The notes under the pieces: model-generated
Told to the model about the DNA's origin: nothing
Database searches by the model: none
Seen by the model: only the letters and a program-made list of their open reading frames with translations
Shown here: one piece after another, positions 18,134-27,064 of the stretch
Layout of the letters: every line of letters starts with the position of its first letter
How positions within the stretch are numbered: position 1 is the first letter of the stretch
Origin: Vibrio astriarenae
GTDB lineage: Bacteria > Pseudomonadota > Gammaproteobacteria > Enterobacterales > Vibrionaceae
DNA length: 64,000 bases
Direction: 5' to 3'
Assembly (NCBI RefSeq): GCF_010587385.1
Contig: NZ_CP047476.1
Coordinates: 1,612,001 to 1,676,000, forward strand
Position numbers and translations under genes: made by a program

Positions 18134-18490
18134 TTAGAACTTCTTAGGCGCGAATCCTGTCATCACTTCCAGACGTAGCTCTTTACCAAGTTTTGTCATT
18201 GGGTGTACAACTACTAGACCGCGCACTGACTTTTTCAGTTTACCCATGTCTGCCTGCTCTGCTTTGGTGATTTCACGCTTGAACGGCATATCGAGCAGAC
18301 TCTTGCGCTCTTTGTTCATATCGTAGCTCATCTTGTGTTTTAGGGAGCTTGCTTTCTTAGTCAGTTTATCCAAGTCATCGGTAAATTTTGTAATCATTTC
18401 CTGATCACCGCGAGACTTTGCCGCGTCAAGTTTACGCTGACAAGTGTTAATGCGGTTGTTGAGGTTCTGTAGCTCTTGTTTAATTTTCAT
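18134..18490 (-). CDS. yibL: YibL-family ribosome-associated protein
   Basis: 118 residues. The N-terminal half (about 1-60) is a charged coiled coil. The C-terminal half carries the family signature (ITKAEQADMGKLKKSVRGLVVVHPMTKLG, about 75-103), which matches E. coli YibL almost residue for residue. YibL is found with ribosomal subunits, but its role is not settled. Single-gene unit. Confidence 0.92.
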   Translation of the reverse strand: MKIKQELQNLNNRINTCQRKLDAAKSRGDQEMITKFTDDLDKLTKKASSLKHKMSYDMNKERKSLLDMPFKREITKAEQADMGKLKKSVRGLVVVHPMTKLGKELRLEVMTGFAPKKF

Positions 18491-18631
18491 CTGTATCGTC
18501 TCGGTGAATCAGAAAAGGGAGGCGAGTCTAGCACAAGCACTCGCGTTGTTCTAATTGTAGACGCGTTAATAAATGAGCGTAGGGCTCAATATGACAGAAC
18601 CCTACACAAATGGATTAAAGGAGCTTTTGGA

Positions 18632-21388
18632 TTAAAGAAACTTTACCCGAGTCAGCTCTTTGATTGCAGAAAGAGCAAACGTTGGCAGGGCAGCACCGAT
18701 AATAATACCAATTAAGTGTTCTGTACTCAGAGCTTGAGTGTTAAACACTAGCTGGCCTAGCTCGGTATACACAACACCAAGAGAAAGCGTTGTGGAGATA
18801 GCGATTGCCGCAAGCAAATACGGGTTAGTAAACGGTGCAATTCGATAAAGCGTTGTCATCGAACGACTATCGAATAAGTGCCACAGCTGACCAAAAATCA
18901 GCGCAGTAAAGGCCGCCGTTTGTGCATATTCCGCAGTTTGATTGTGGCTAAGCATCCAGCTAAACACACAGTAGCTCAATCCACCAAGGGCAAGACCACG
19001 AATAATGATCTGCATGCCAAGGCCGTCTGAGAAGAAGCCTTGATCACGCTTACGCGGTTTACGCTGCATCACGTTACGCTCTTCAGGCTCCATACCTAAC
19101 GCCAGTGCTGGAATTCCATCTGAAATCAGGTTAACCCATAAGATCATCAGTGGTGTGAGAGGAAGCACCACTTCTGGTCCCATGCATAGGAAGGCAAATA
19201 GGATCACAGACACTTCCGCCACGTTGGCGGTGAGCGCTTGACGGATAAATTTACGCAGGTTGTCGTAAATCTTTCGGCCTTGGCGCACCGCTTTTACAAT
19301 GGTGCTAAAGTCATCATCAAGTAGAATCAGGTCACCAGAGTCTTTCGCCACGGAGGTTCCGGTTATGCCCATTGCCACACCGATATCTGCAGCTCGAAGT
19401 GCAGGAGCATCGTTCACACCATCACCGGTCATCGCAGCCACCTCGTTGTTGGCTTGCTGAGCCTTTACGATTCTCAGCTTATGCTCTGGCGTCACTCGAG
19501 CATAAACGGCGATGGTTGGACAGATCTTCTCTAAGTCGTGATCCGTCATCTCATCGAGCTCAGCACCCGTGATCACCTTGTCATCAGCATTACGAATCAT
19601 GCCAATATTTCTGGCAATGGCTTTGGCCGTTGCAGCATGATCACCTGTGATCATTACCGTTTTCAGTCCCGCATCGTGACATTCTTGGATGGCTGCTTTC
19701 ACTTCAGGACGTGGTGGGTCCATGATGCCAAAGATACTCAGTACGGTGAGCTGTTTCTCTAGCTCTTCTGCTTCAAGCTCGATGTCACTCTCATTAATAA
19801 ATCGGTAACCGACAGCAAGAGTACGCAATGCTTGTTGTGCGAAATTGTCTATCACTCCATTGAAGCAGACATTAGCAACCTTGGTTGTCTTATCATGATC
19901 TTTACGGTCTTCAGCATGTCTTGTCGGTAGCAGCGGCAGTGATTGTTGTGTATCAACACTCCCTTTTGCTGCTTTAGTTAGCATCACATCGGGTGCGCCT
20001 GCTGATGCGACAAAGTAGCGGCCTAGAGGATCGCGAACAATGGCAGAACCCAGCTTTCTCGTAGAGTCAAAAGGGAGCTTACGAACAATTTTATAGCCCA
20101 CTTTTTCAGTCAATGCTGAAAGGGTAATCCCTGCTTTTTTTGCGGCAACAATCAGTGCACCGTTGGTTGGGCTGCCATTCACTGCCCAGTTACCATCATG
20201 ATTAGAAAGCTCAGCATCATTACACAGCGTGCTGACAACCAGCGCTGTGGTAATCACATCATTCTCGTGTAGGTCTTGTGCACCGTTTTGAGGAACAAAT
20301 CGACCGGAAGGGTCAAAGCCACTTCCAGTGATCCACCAGTACTTACCACTAACGTCAAAGGCTTCGGTTACCTGCATTTGGTTTTGGGTTAGAGTCCCGG
20401 TTTTGTCAGAGCAGATGACGGTTGTAGAGCCTAAAGTCTCTATTGCGGACAAGTGCTTGGCTAGGGCATTGCTTTTAGCCATCTTGTTAGAGCCCATGGT
20501 CAATACAATGGTAAGAACCGTCGGTAGGCCTTCAGGAATGGCAGCCACTGAAAGTGATATACCAGTGGTTAGGATATCAAGCCAATCCATGCCATAGCGA
20601 TAGCCAATCAAACAGATAACCGCAACCACTGAGAGGCCTGCAATTAGAAGAATTTTCGCCAATGTGTCCATACGCACTTGCATTGGAGAGCGAGTTTCTT
20701 CGGTAGAATCAAGCATTTCTGCAATATGGCCGACTTCTGTTTGCATACCGATGGACGTGACGACACCAACTCCGTTTCCTCCAGTGACTTGAGTGGTCAT
20801 AAAGCCCATGTTGGTGCGATCTCCCAGTGAGATGTTTTCATCTTCTAAAACGGTATTCGCTTTTTGTACTGGCTCTGATTCACCGGTTAGCGCTGCTTCA
20901 TCAATCGACAAGTTGTGCGTTTCCAGTAGGCGCATGTCGGCGGCTAAGATGTCACCTGTTTTGATTTTTACAATGTCTCCGGGAACGAGTTCAATCGCAG
21001 GAATGTCGACCCAGCGACCTTCTCTGCGAACCTCAGCCGATGGGGCTGCCATCTGCTGGAGTGCTTCCATACTTTTATTCGCTTTGTATTCCTGCCAAAA
21101 CGAGATTCCCGTGTTGATGAGAATGATCACCGCAATCGCGATCGCATCAACCAGGTGTCCGGTGAGCCCTGAAACGATGCTGCCCACCAGTAGGATGTAG
21201 ACGAGAGGGTTCTTAAACTGCTCGAAATAGATTGCCCAAGCAGATTTTTTGGCTTGGGTTGTGATTTCATTCTTACCAAATGAATTGTATCTAGCGTCAA
21301 TTTGCTTCGGAGAAAGGCCTTTCGAAACGTCGACTTTGAGTTTACTGATGACACTCGAACAGGAGAGAGTATGCCAACTTGTGCTCAT
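18632..21388 (-). CDS. P-type cation ATPase, P2A (Ca2+-type)
   Basis: A 918-residue P-type ATPase. The N-terminal cation_ATPase_N region is at about 5-70, the actuator TGES at 168-171, TM4 PEGLP at 285-289, the phosphorylation motif DKTGTLTQ with D328, and the hinge GDGVNDAPAL at about 640-650. TM5 NVAEV and TM6 NLISDGIPALALG supply acidic and amide side chains in the positions used for Ca2+ by SERCA and PMR1-like pumps, so it probably pumps Ca2+ (or Mn2+) out of the cytoplasm. It is alone on its strand between yibL and mdtI. No terminator is plain in the 140 bases before yibL. Confidence 0.88.
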   Translation of the reverse strand: MSTSWHTLSCSSVISKLKVDVSKGLSPKQIDARYNSFGKNEITTQAKKSAWAIYFEQFKNPLVYILLVGSIVSGLTGHLVDAIAIAVIILINTGISFWQEYKANKSMEALQQMAAPSAEVRREGRWVDIPAIELVPGDIVKIKTGDILAADMRLLETHNLSIDEAALTGESEPVQKANTVLEDENISLGDRTNMGFMTTQVTGGNGVGVVTSIGMQTEVGHIAEMLDSTEETRSPMQVRMDTLAKILLIAGLSVVAVICLIGYRYGMDWLDILTTGISLSVAAIPEGLPTVLTIVLTMGSNKMAKSNALAKHLSAIETLGSTTVICSDKTGTLTQNQMQVTEAFDVSGKYWWITGSGFDPSGRFVPQNGAQDLHENDVITTALVVSTLCNDAELSNHDGNWAVNGSPTNGALIVAAKKAGITLSALTEKVGYKIVRKLPFDSTRKLGSAIVRDPLGRYFVASAGAPDVMLTKAAKGSVDTQQSLPLLPTRHAEDRKDHDKTTKVANVCFNGVIDNFAQQALRTLAVGYRFINESDIELEAEELEKQLTVLSIFGIMDPPRPEVKAAIQECHDAGLKTVMITGDHAATAKAIARNIGMIRNADDKVITGAELDEMTDHDLEKICPTIAVYARVTPEHKLRIVKAQQANNEVAAMTGDGVNDAPALRAADIGVAMGITGTSVAKDSGDLILLDDDFSTIVKAVRQGRKIYDNLRKFIRQALTANVAEVSVILFAFLCMGPEVVLPLTPLMILWVNLISDGIPALALGMEPEERNVMQRKPRKRDQGFFSDGLGMQIIIRGLALGGLSYCVFSWMLSHNQTAEYAQTAAFTALIFGQLWHLFDSRSMTTLYRIAPFTNPYLLAAIAISTTLSLGVVYTELGQLVFNTQALSTEHLIGIIIGAALPTFALSAIKELTRVKFL

Positions 21389-21452
21389 AATTTTGCTTCC
21401 GGGTTTGAGAAAGCCCTAGTGGATAGCTAGGGCTGAATAGAAAAGGGTTGGG

Positions 21453-21782
21453 TTACGCTGACTTGAGGACAACAACCGCAGCGATAACGGTAAAGATACC
21501 CGCCCAACCAATAGGCTTAAGCTTCTGACCTAGTAGGAAGTACCCACCAAGTGCCGTACCCAAAATACCAATGGCTCCCCAAGTTGCGTACGCAACCGCA
21601 AGGTCAATGCCTTTTACTGCTTGTGCAAGCAGTGTAAAAGCGCCAAGCACTAGGAAGATGGCAGTGAAACCGTATTTCTTGATTTCAAAGCCTTTTGACT
21701 TTGATAGGTACATGTTAGCGACAATGTCTAGAAGAGCCGCAATAACAACAAACGCAAAGTAAATATTAAAAATTGGGTGCAT
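21453..21782 (-). CDS. mdtI: SMR-family exporter subunit MdtI
   Basis: 109 residues with four membrane helices. The QAVKGIDLAVAYATWGAIGI segment (about 60-79) is nearly that of E. coli MdtI. MdtI forms a heterodimer with MdtJ that exports spermidine and confers some drug tolerance. It lies 10 bases after mdtJ and is cotranscribed with it. Confidence 0.9.
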   Translation of the reverse strand: MHPIFNIYFAFVVIAALLDIVANMYLSKSKGFEIKKYGFTAIFLVLGAFTLLAQAVKGIDLAVAYATWGAIGILGTALGGYFLLGQKLKPIGWAGIFTVIAAVVVLKSA

Positions 21783-21792
21783 TTTTTAGCTC

Positions 21793-22167
21793 CTATTTGT
21801 TCATCGTGATGTGTTCGTCTTTCGAAGGGCAAGGCATTGGTTCGTGCTCTTCACCCAGCGTTACCATCACGACACCAGCAACGACTAATGCGAGGCCGAA
21901 TAACTCTTGACCGCTTAAATCTGAACCGAAGTAGAAAATGGAGACGACGGTAATCAGAGCTATTCCCAGCCCTTCCCAGCAGGCATAAGCCACACCGATA
22001 GCAATTTTTTTTGCAGCCAGTGCTAAGAAGTAATAAGAGATGGCGATAAGTACATACATAAGGCCGTAATTAAATAGGCTTCCACTTTGACCAGCGATAT
22101 TCATTGAGCTTGTGCCAGCTACTTCAGAAATAATGGCTAGTAAGAGAAAGAATCGTGCAATAATCAT
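21793..22167 (-). CDS. mdtJ: SMR-family exporter subunit MdtJ
   Basis: 124 residues with four membrane helices. The conserved Glu in TM1 (AIISEVAGT, E15) and the KKIAIGVAYACWEGLGIALIT stretch match MdtJ. A short His/Cys-containing tail (EEHEPMPCPSKDEH) follows TM4. First gene of the mdtJI unit, with a LysR gene upstream on the same strand, probably its regulator. Confidence 0.9.
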   Translation of the reverse strand: MIIARFFLLLAIISEVAGTSSMNIAGQSGSLFNYGLMYVLIAISYYFLALAAKKIAIGVAYACWEGLGIALITVVSIFYFGSDLSGQELFGLALVVAGVVMVTLGEEHEPMPCPSKDEHITMNK

Positions 22168-22277
22168 TGTTTCCTCTACAGGTATATATAATAAAGAGAT
22201 GCAACGCTCTGTGTCGTTGCATCGACAATATAAAGATTACCTAAAAATGAGTTTTGATAATGAATAACTGCTATTCG

Positions 22278-23207
22278 TTATTGAAACAGCATTGCCTTGC
22301 CCTTAAATTCATTTTTTAGCATAGTGTTAATGCACTGAGTCAGGGGGTGGTTTCTTTTAGACTGTAAGAATCCACCATATATTTGGTAGCTACTGTTAGA
22401 TGAGATATTTGAAGGCGTATAAATATCGAGATCTGTGAAGTTTTTGGCGGTTGCCGGGCTACCAAACATAATCGCATCAGAAGAGGAAAGGTAAGCAGAA
22501 GCAGTACGTAGATTCGTCGTTTCGAACACAATGTTTGGCTCCAAGCCATTATCAATGTAGAGATCGAGATAATCCGTATTGTCAGATGCAAGCCCTGGTG
22601 CTGGGATAGAAACCATAGGTAAAGACAGAAGATCCTCCAGTTGATGGTCGTGAGACAACACTGGGTGATGTTTCCTAGCGATGATGACGTTAGGTTCATC
22701 ATAGAGCTTCTCTTGATAAATGGTTTGTGGCAATGAAACGGTTTGGTCAGTTATACAATAGTCAAACTCACCAAGCTTCATTGCTTGAATGGATTGAGCA
22801 TCCCAAGTGCTAAAGATGAGCTTGGAGTGAGGAAACGCTTGAGAGCACGCTTTTGTAAGGCGTTCTGCTTGTTCCTCTAAAATGAAAGGATCAATAACGA
22901 TAGAGATGGACCTATCGTAGGAAGCAGGGTCAAATTCGGTAAATTCGCCGAGTGCGAGCTGAAGAGGAACGAGCATTTCATCCGCTGCGCTAGCCAGTTT
23001 TTGAGCAAGCGCTGAAGGCTCCATACCATGAGCACTGCGGGTGAAAACATTTTGGCCAAATACATCGTTTATTTTTCTCACATTGCGACTGACACTGGCT
23101 TGTGAGATCCCTAAATGAAGCGCTGTCGCCTTAGTGCTTTTGTATTTGACGAGTGTACGAACAACAGAAAGAAGGTTTAAGTCGAAATTGTCTAGATTTG
23201 AGATCAT
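22278..23207 (-). CDS. LysR-family regulator upstream of mdtJI
   Basis: 309 residues with an N-terminal HTH (LNLLSVVRTLVKYKSTKATALHLGISQASVSRNVR, about 11-45) and a LysR effector domain. The leading 'NLDNFDLNLL' form is that of the LeuO/NodD-like branch. It is on the same strand as mdtJI, 110 bases upstream, and is a likely regulator of it. The 316 bases between it and the next gene (23208-23523) show no gene; near the end there is a TTGATAAGTGTTCAA dyad at 23494-23508 just before the Crp/Fnr start, possibly autoregulatory. Confidence 0.85.
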   Translation of the reverse strand: MISNLDNFDLNLLSVVRTLVKYKSTKATALHLGISQASVSRNVRKINDVFGQNVFTRSAHGMEPSALAQKLASAADEMLVPLQLALGEFTEFDPASYDRSISIVIDPFILEEQAERLTKACSQAFPHSKLIFSTWDAQSIQAMKLGEFDYCITDQTVSLPQTIYQEKLYDEPNVIIARKHHPVLSHDHQLEDLLSLPMVSIPAPGLASDNTDYLDLYIDNGLEPNIVFETTNLRTASAYLSSSDAIMFGSPATAKNFTDLDIYTPSNISSNSSYQIYGGFLQSKRNHPLTQCINTMLKNEFKGKAMLFQ

Positions 23208-23523
23208 TTGGCTTACTCTGCTAATGGTTAGACAGTTTGCGCGTCACCTTTATGGCTGATATCCCAAACGCTAGCTCCTCTCGTTCCTTAGTGACGGGTC
23301 AATGTGAGCCGTTGGGAAGAGCCTAACTGATAGTTGAAATTTCGGCATAGATTAAAAGCAGGGTTGGGAAAGTGAATGCACTGAGAGTGCGCGAGCTGTT
23401 TTTGCTTCTACTGAACTCGAACTTCAGTGGAAAATTTTGAGGTATTTTCTTGAGCATATGGGCTTTATAAAGACAGTAATGAATAATAAGCTATTGATAA
23501 GTGTTCAAGATTAAGGCGGCACC

Positions 23524-24186
23524 ATGCAAGGCTATGAAGAGTTTCAAAAGCGATTTGAATTTTCACCAGAGCTGAGAAACGCCCTATTTGAAAATGCACA
23601 ATACCAAACTTTTGAAGCAGGTGAAGAGATCATTGCGCAAGGTGATACTCTAGATTCAATAGGTTTCGTCCTTGAGGGCGTGCTGACGGGCAATAGAGGC
23701 AACTATGATGGTGTAGAGCGTATGATTGGTCTCGTGGGGGCGGGTGATATCTATGCTGAGACAGGGTTGTTTCACACCACTAAAGCGTTTTGTACGTTTC
23801 AAGCGGTAACCGATTGCACGGTGCTTGTCGTACCCAATCAAGTTATTGAGACGATTGATAACAAGTTGGAAATGATGGAGTTTCTATTTTGGTCGCAATC
23901 AAAAAAACTACAGTATACGAGCATGATTCACTTTGCGAGTACAGAAAGAGATAAAGTGATCAAGGTGGCTGCTATTTTAGAAGCAATAGCCCATTACAGC
24001 CATTTAGAGGACATTCCTCTAACCATAGAGCAGTTAGCCAGCTTTTTAGGGATGTCGAGAAATACAGTTTCGAAATCTTTACGCGAGTTAGAAAAACGCG
24101 GAGCCGTAGAAATAGGTAAGGCTGGTATTCGTATAAAAGAACGGTACTTACTCACTATTGATGGTTCAGGTAAGAAACTGTTTTAA
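23524..24186 (+). CDS. Crp/Fnr-family transcriptional regulator
   Basis: 220 residues: a cyclic-nucleotide-binding-type beta roll (about 20-115), the dimer helix, and a winged HTH (IEQLASFLGMSRNTVSKSLRELEKRG, about 165-190). There are no Fnr-type N-terminal cysteines for an iron-sulfur cluster and the cAMP-contact residues of CRP are not conserved, so the signal is unknown. It lies upstream of the baeRF-mgtE group on the same strand, separated by 140 AT-rich bases, and may regulate it. Confidence 0.85.
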   Translation: MQGYEEFQKRFEFSPELRNALFENAQYQTFEAGEEIIAQGDTLDSIGFVLEGVLTGNRGNYDGVERMIGLVGAGDIYAETGLFHTTKAFCTFQAVTDCTVLVVPNQVIETIDNKLEMMEFLFWSQSKKLQYTSMIHFASTERDKVIKVAAILEAIAHYSHLEDIPLTIEQLASFLGMSRNTVSKSLRELEKRGAVEIGKAGIRIKERYLLTIDGSGKKLF

Positions 24187-24326
24187 AGAATTAAAAACAA
24201 AGGTAAAGCTATCTATTAATCGTAGATGACATGAACCTCACCCTACAAAATAAATAGTATTTTATTGCATAAATATGGCAAGGACGCTCTACATATTAAA
24301 GATAATTTAATTTAATAGAGATTACT

Positions 24327-25409
24327 ATGAATAACACGATTCAAGATTTGTTTGGCTCATTAAGAGAGTATATTGAACATCACCAAAGCACTAAATCAAA
24401 TATGATGACGGTGTACGCGAATATTGATCCTAGCGTTCGCGACAACCAACGTGAACGTCCAGCTTGGATGATTGAGTTGAAAAATCAGTTTGATCAACTG
24501 TCAGACGCGCAAAAGCGTGAAGCAGAAGAAGCGGTAGGTTCGGCTTTAACGTGGGAGTTTATCGAAGAGCGTACGCTGGAAGCATTCAAAGAGCACGAAG
24601 CAAAAGGTAAATCAGCGATGATTTTGACCGATTTTGTCGATGGCATCATGGTTGATCTGCCTCTTCCAGTGGATAACAAAGTGTATTTTGGCTTACCGCA
24701 GCTATCGCACCTGATGTCTCAACTGCACCGTTACGGCAAGTACTTGGTGGTTCTGTTCTCTGAGACGGAATACCGCATTATTTCAGCCAAGCTCAACACG
24801 TTGGGCTCGGAAGAAATTATCGAGAGCGGAATGGAAGTGGGCGTATCACTTCGACCGGGTGGCAAGAAGTCTCGCACCCAGGCGTCAGAGCGCAGAGAAC
24901 TAGATTCAGAAGCGCGCTTATACAAGCACGCGGCGAGCGAGATCAGTGCTTATTTCCTAGAGAATAGCGAGTTTGACCGCATTATTTTTGGTGGCAACCT
25001 GAAAATTGCTAACCAAGTGAAAAATGCCCTTCACCACAGTGTGTCTGAAAAGCTGGTAACGATTGAGCCGATTGCATTTAACGCTGAAAACAAAGAGATT
25101 GAGCGAATTGTCCAAGCGATTGCCAGTGAATACGAAGCGGTTCGCGACGTTACCTTAATTCAGGAACTTGTGACGCGCCGTAATGTGTGTGGACGCACTG
25201 CCTTTGGTCGTGAAGAGGTTATTGAGGCATTAAACAGTGGTCAAGCCCAGCGTGTTTACTTGCCTTACCCAATTGTGGCTGAGAAATTCAACCAGATTCT
25301 AGTGGAGTCAATGGCGAACAATGTCGACATTGAAATCATTCATGGCGAAGCTGCAGAACGTTTAATTTCTCTGGGTGGAGTGGGCGCTACGCTTTATTAC
25401 CTAGTGTAA
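24327..25409 (+). CDS. Bacterial archaeo-eukaryotic release factor-like protein (baeRF)
   Basis: 360 residues laid out like eRF1/Pelota-type proteins without the stop-codon-reading domain: N-terminal alpha/beta region (about 25-150), a central RNase H-like domain starting at about 150, and a C-terminal L7Ae-like domain (about 280-360; ends GGVGATLYYLV). The loop SLRPGGKKSRTQASERRELDSEA (about 174-196) corresponds to the eRF1 loop that carries GGQ; here the third residue is lysine (G178-G179-K180), followed by the RxxxERRE helix as in eRF1. By family it should bind the ribosomal A site or act in ribosome rescue; peptide release is doubtful without Gln. The mgtE leader follows directly, then a truncated paralogue. 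Confidence 0.75.
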   Translation: MNNTIQDLFGSLREYIEHHQSTKSNMMTVYANIDPSVRDNQRERPAWMIELKNQFDQLSDAQKREAEEAVGSALTWEFIEERTLEAFKEHEAKGKSAMILTDFVDGIMVDLPLPVDNKVYFGLPQLSHLMSQLHRYGKYLVVLFSETEYRIISAKLNTLGSEEIIESGMEVGVSLRPGGKKSRTQASERRELDSEARLYKHAASEISAYFLENSEFDRIIFGGNLKIANQVKNALHHSVSEKLVTIEPIAFNAENKEIERIVQAIASEYEAVRDVTLIQELVTRRNVCGRTAFGREEVIEALNSGQAQRVYLPYPIVAEKFNQILVESMANNVDIEIIHGEAAERLISLGGVGATLYYLV

Positions 25410-25418
25410 GGAAAGCTC

Positions 25419-25748
25419 ATGAACGGCAGACACATCAACATTCGGTCTAGTGTCTGTATGGGTTTAGGCCGTACCCGTTTCGGCTCTATCAAGGAAGGTA
25501 GAGTCGGACAAAAATTCGAGAGGCTGCCGAAAGACTGGCATCAACGAGGGGCCTCTTGAGGTCGTAAGCGACCAACCTTCGCTCTCATCATGGATGGGGG
25601 AGCGCTTTTTAATAGCGAATGGAGGCAACGTTGTATGCGAGCAGCACATAGCTCGTATCTCTATCAAGAGCGCAGAACGCCTATCTTCTAGTAACACGGT
25701 TGAACTGATGGTTCTGGCTGAGCGTTCAGGTTAATCAGGAAAAAGACA
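25419..25748 (+). ncRNA. Candidate structured leader RNA of mgtE
   Basis: The 339 bases between the baeRF stop and mgtE have a run of strong stems: CAGACAC/GTGTCTG (25427-33 with 25450-56), CGGCTCTATC/GGTAGAGTCG (25481-90 with 25497-506), GAGAGGC/GCCTCTT (25518-24 with 25551-57) enclosing GCC/GGC, GGTCG/CGACC (25560-73), a terminator stem at 25580-25604, and ATGCGAGC/GCTCGTAT (25635-58). This is the layout of a cis-regulatory leader, and the downstream gene is a Mg2+ transporter, so a metal- or Mg2+-responsive switch is possible. It does not match the M-box core I know. A 46-codon frame at 25419-25559 with a ribosome site (AAGGAA) also exists and could be a leader peptide. Confidence 0.5.
25580..25610 (+). 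terminator. Internal terminator in the mgtE leader, with rival pairing
   Basis: CGCTCTC and GGGAGCG form a 7-bp stem followed by CTTTTT. Its 5' arm region (TTCGCT, 25578-83) can pair instead with AGCGAA (25614-19), which would break the terminator. Terminator plus antiterminator 140 bases before mgtE suggests attenuation control. Confidence 0.55.
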
Positions 25749-26594
25749 ATGGGTAATCAAGAGCCTATTTGTACCGAAGATCTATCAATCTTTTCCTCCG
25801 CAAACAGAAATGACTTTATCGAGAAATTTATAAGTCTCGATGACGAAGAAAAGATTCGAATACTGAGAATACTCTGTGTCGAAGAGTCCGTTAAAATTTT
25901 ATCTGAGCTGCCCATTTCCAAGGTTCAGAAGATAATCCAAAAAATTGAGGCGAAAGGCCTAGATTCTTTAGCGAGTCACCTCTCTCATCAACTGGGATTT
26001 ATCCACTCGGAAGCCGAGCCGGACCATGATTATTTAACCACCACCGTGATCGAGCACGTTAAAGAGCGCGTTGGGTGGATTGTGATGCTTGCATTACTGG
26101 GTATCGTCTCTGGCGTGATTATTTCTCAGTATGAAGACACCATTAGCCAACTGATTCTATTAGCTGTCTACATGCCGGTTATCGCGGCGGCTGGTGGTAA
26201 CACTGGAAGCCAAGCGGCGACCTTGGTTGTGCGGTCTCTCGCCACCAATGAGATTGGTTTGAGAGATTGGTTCAAAGTGCTGTGGAAAGAGAGCCAGATT
26301 GCCCTTTGGTTGGCGAGCATCCTCTCCACTGTGATTATCATGCGAGTACTGCTATTTACCGATTCTTCATCCGTGGGTGAATTTTCAATATGGATGATCG
26401 CGGTAGCGATAGCCATTGCCCTATTCATACAAGTCACCATCTCAACCGTTGTTGGTGGGTTACTACCGATTTTTGCTCGCGCGTTGCGACTTGATCCTGC
26501 TGTTTTGGTTAGCCCCGTGCTGGCCTCCATTGTCGATATCTCAGGGATTTGGATCTACTTCAATGTCGTGAGTTATGTATTAGATATCAATTAA
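25749..26594 (+). CDS. mgtE: MgtE-type Mg2+ transporter, compact form without CBS domains
   Basis: 281 residues. An N-terminal helical part (about 15-90) resembles a shortened MgtE N domain. There is no CBS pair, which in full MgtE gates the pore by Mg2+. The membrane part (about 105-280) has five helices and the pore signature AAGGNTGSQAATLVVRSLA (about 146-164), with Asp of LRLDPAVLVSPVLASIVDISG (about 242-262) as in the MgtE ion site. It should move Mg2+ or another divalent ion into the cell. The lack of CBS gating fits control at RNA level by the structured leader. It is followed 28 bases later by a truncated baeRF gene. Confidence 0.85.
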   Translation: MGNQEPICTEDLSIFSSANRNDFIEKFISLDDEEKIRILRILCVEESVKILSELPISKVQKIIQKIEAKGLDSLASHLSHQLGFIHSEAEPDHDYLTTTVIEHVKERVGWIVMLALLGIVSGVIISQYEDTISQLILLAVYMPVIAAAGGNTGSQAATLVVRSLATNEIGLRDWFKVLWKESQIALWLASILSTVIIMRVLLFTDSSSVGEFSIWMIAVAIAIALFIQVTISTVVGGLLPIFARALRLDPAVLVSPVLASIVDISGIWIYFNVVSYVLDIN

Positions 26595-26622
26595 CTAGAA
26601 ACCAGTTATAACGAGAAAAATT

Positions 26623-27060
26623 ATGATGATTAACGAAACCAAGAGTGTTCTGGGTGTGCTCGGTTGTTACTTAAAGTTAGATAATACCCATAAGAACAAG
26701 ATATTAAGCTTGTACATTAACACCGACTTCCGTGATGCAGACAATCACGATGCGCCTCCACGTTGGCAAGTCGATTTGAGTGCAGAGATAGAGAGCCTGC
26801 GAGTGGAGTTTGGTGATGAAGCTATCCAGCATATGGACTGCTCTCTCACCTGGCTGAAGGTTGAAGAGCGATTGGTTGAACAGGTGATGCAGATTCGTCC
26901 GCAAGGTCGAGCGATTGCTATCTTCACCGATTTCATTGATGACGTATTTATTGAGTTGAGTAATCCGGTGCAAACGGAGGCGCATTTCGGCATTCCAGAG
27001 ATTGCGACTGTGCTAACATCACCATGTATACGTCAAATTTCTCACTATCCATTTCTGTAG
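26623..27060 (+). pseudogene. Truncated baeRF paralogue, N-terminal domain only
   Basis: 145 residues. They align with residues 15-135 of the baeRF protein at 24327: both have YxNxDxRD near the start, the LTW-x3-EER stretch, and TDFVDGIMVDLPLPVDNKVYFGLP versus TDFIDDVFIELSNPVQTEAHFGIP. After that the reading ends in an unrelated tail (SPCIRQISHYPFL) where the paralogue enters its central domain with the GGK loop. The rest of the protein is absent from all frames downstream. It looks like a decayed duplicate, though a free N-terminal domain with its own role cannot be excluded, since the ribosome site and start are intact. Confidence 0.65.
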
Positions 27061-27064
27061 GTTA

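Noticed and set aside
23494..23508. TTGATAAGTGTTCAA as an FNR box
   Set aside because: The spacing is one base too long for TTGAT-N4-ATCAA, and the regulator gene here has no Fnr-type cysteines. Kept only as a possible autoregulatory dyad.
25464..25697. 77-codon minus-strand frame opposite the mgtE leader
   Set aside because: No start signal, no recognisable protein, and it mirrors the stems of the leader.
25594..25734. 46-codon frame (MGERFLIANGG...) before mgtE
   Set aside because: No ribosome site, and it overlaps the terminator stem at its start; more likely chance within a structured leader.
25410..25748. M-box (ykoK) Mg2+ riboswitch
   Set aside because: The conserved M-box core (GUUAGGUGAGGCUCC... 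and CCAGAAACGUCGAAAGACGCCAAUGGGU type segments) is not present, so the leader is left unnamed.
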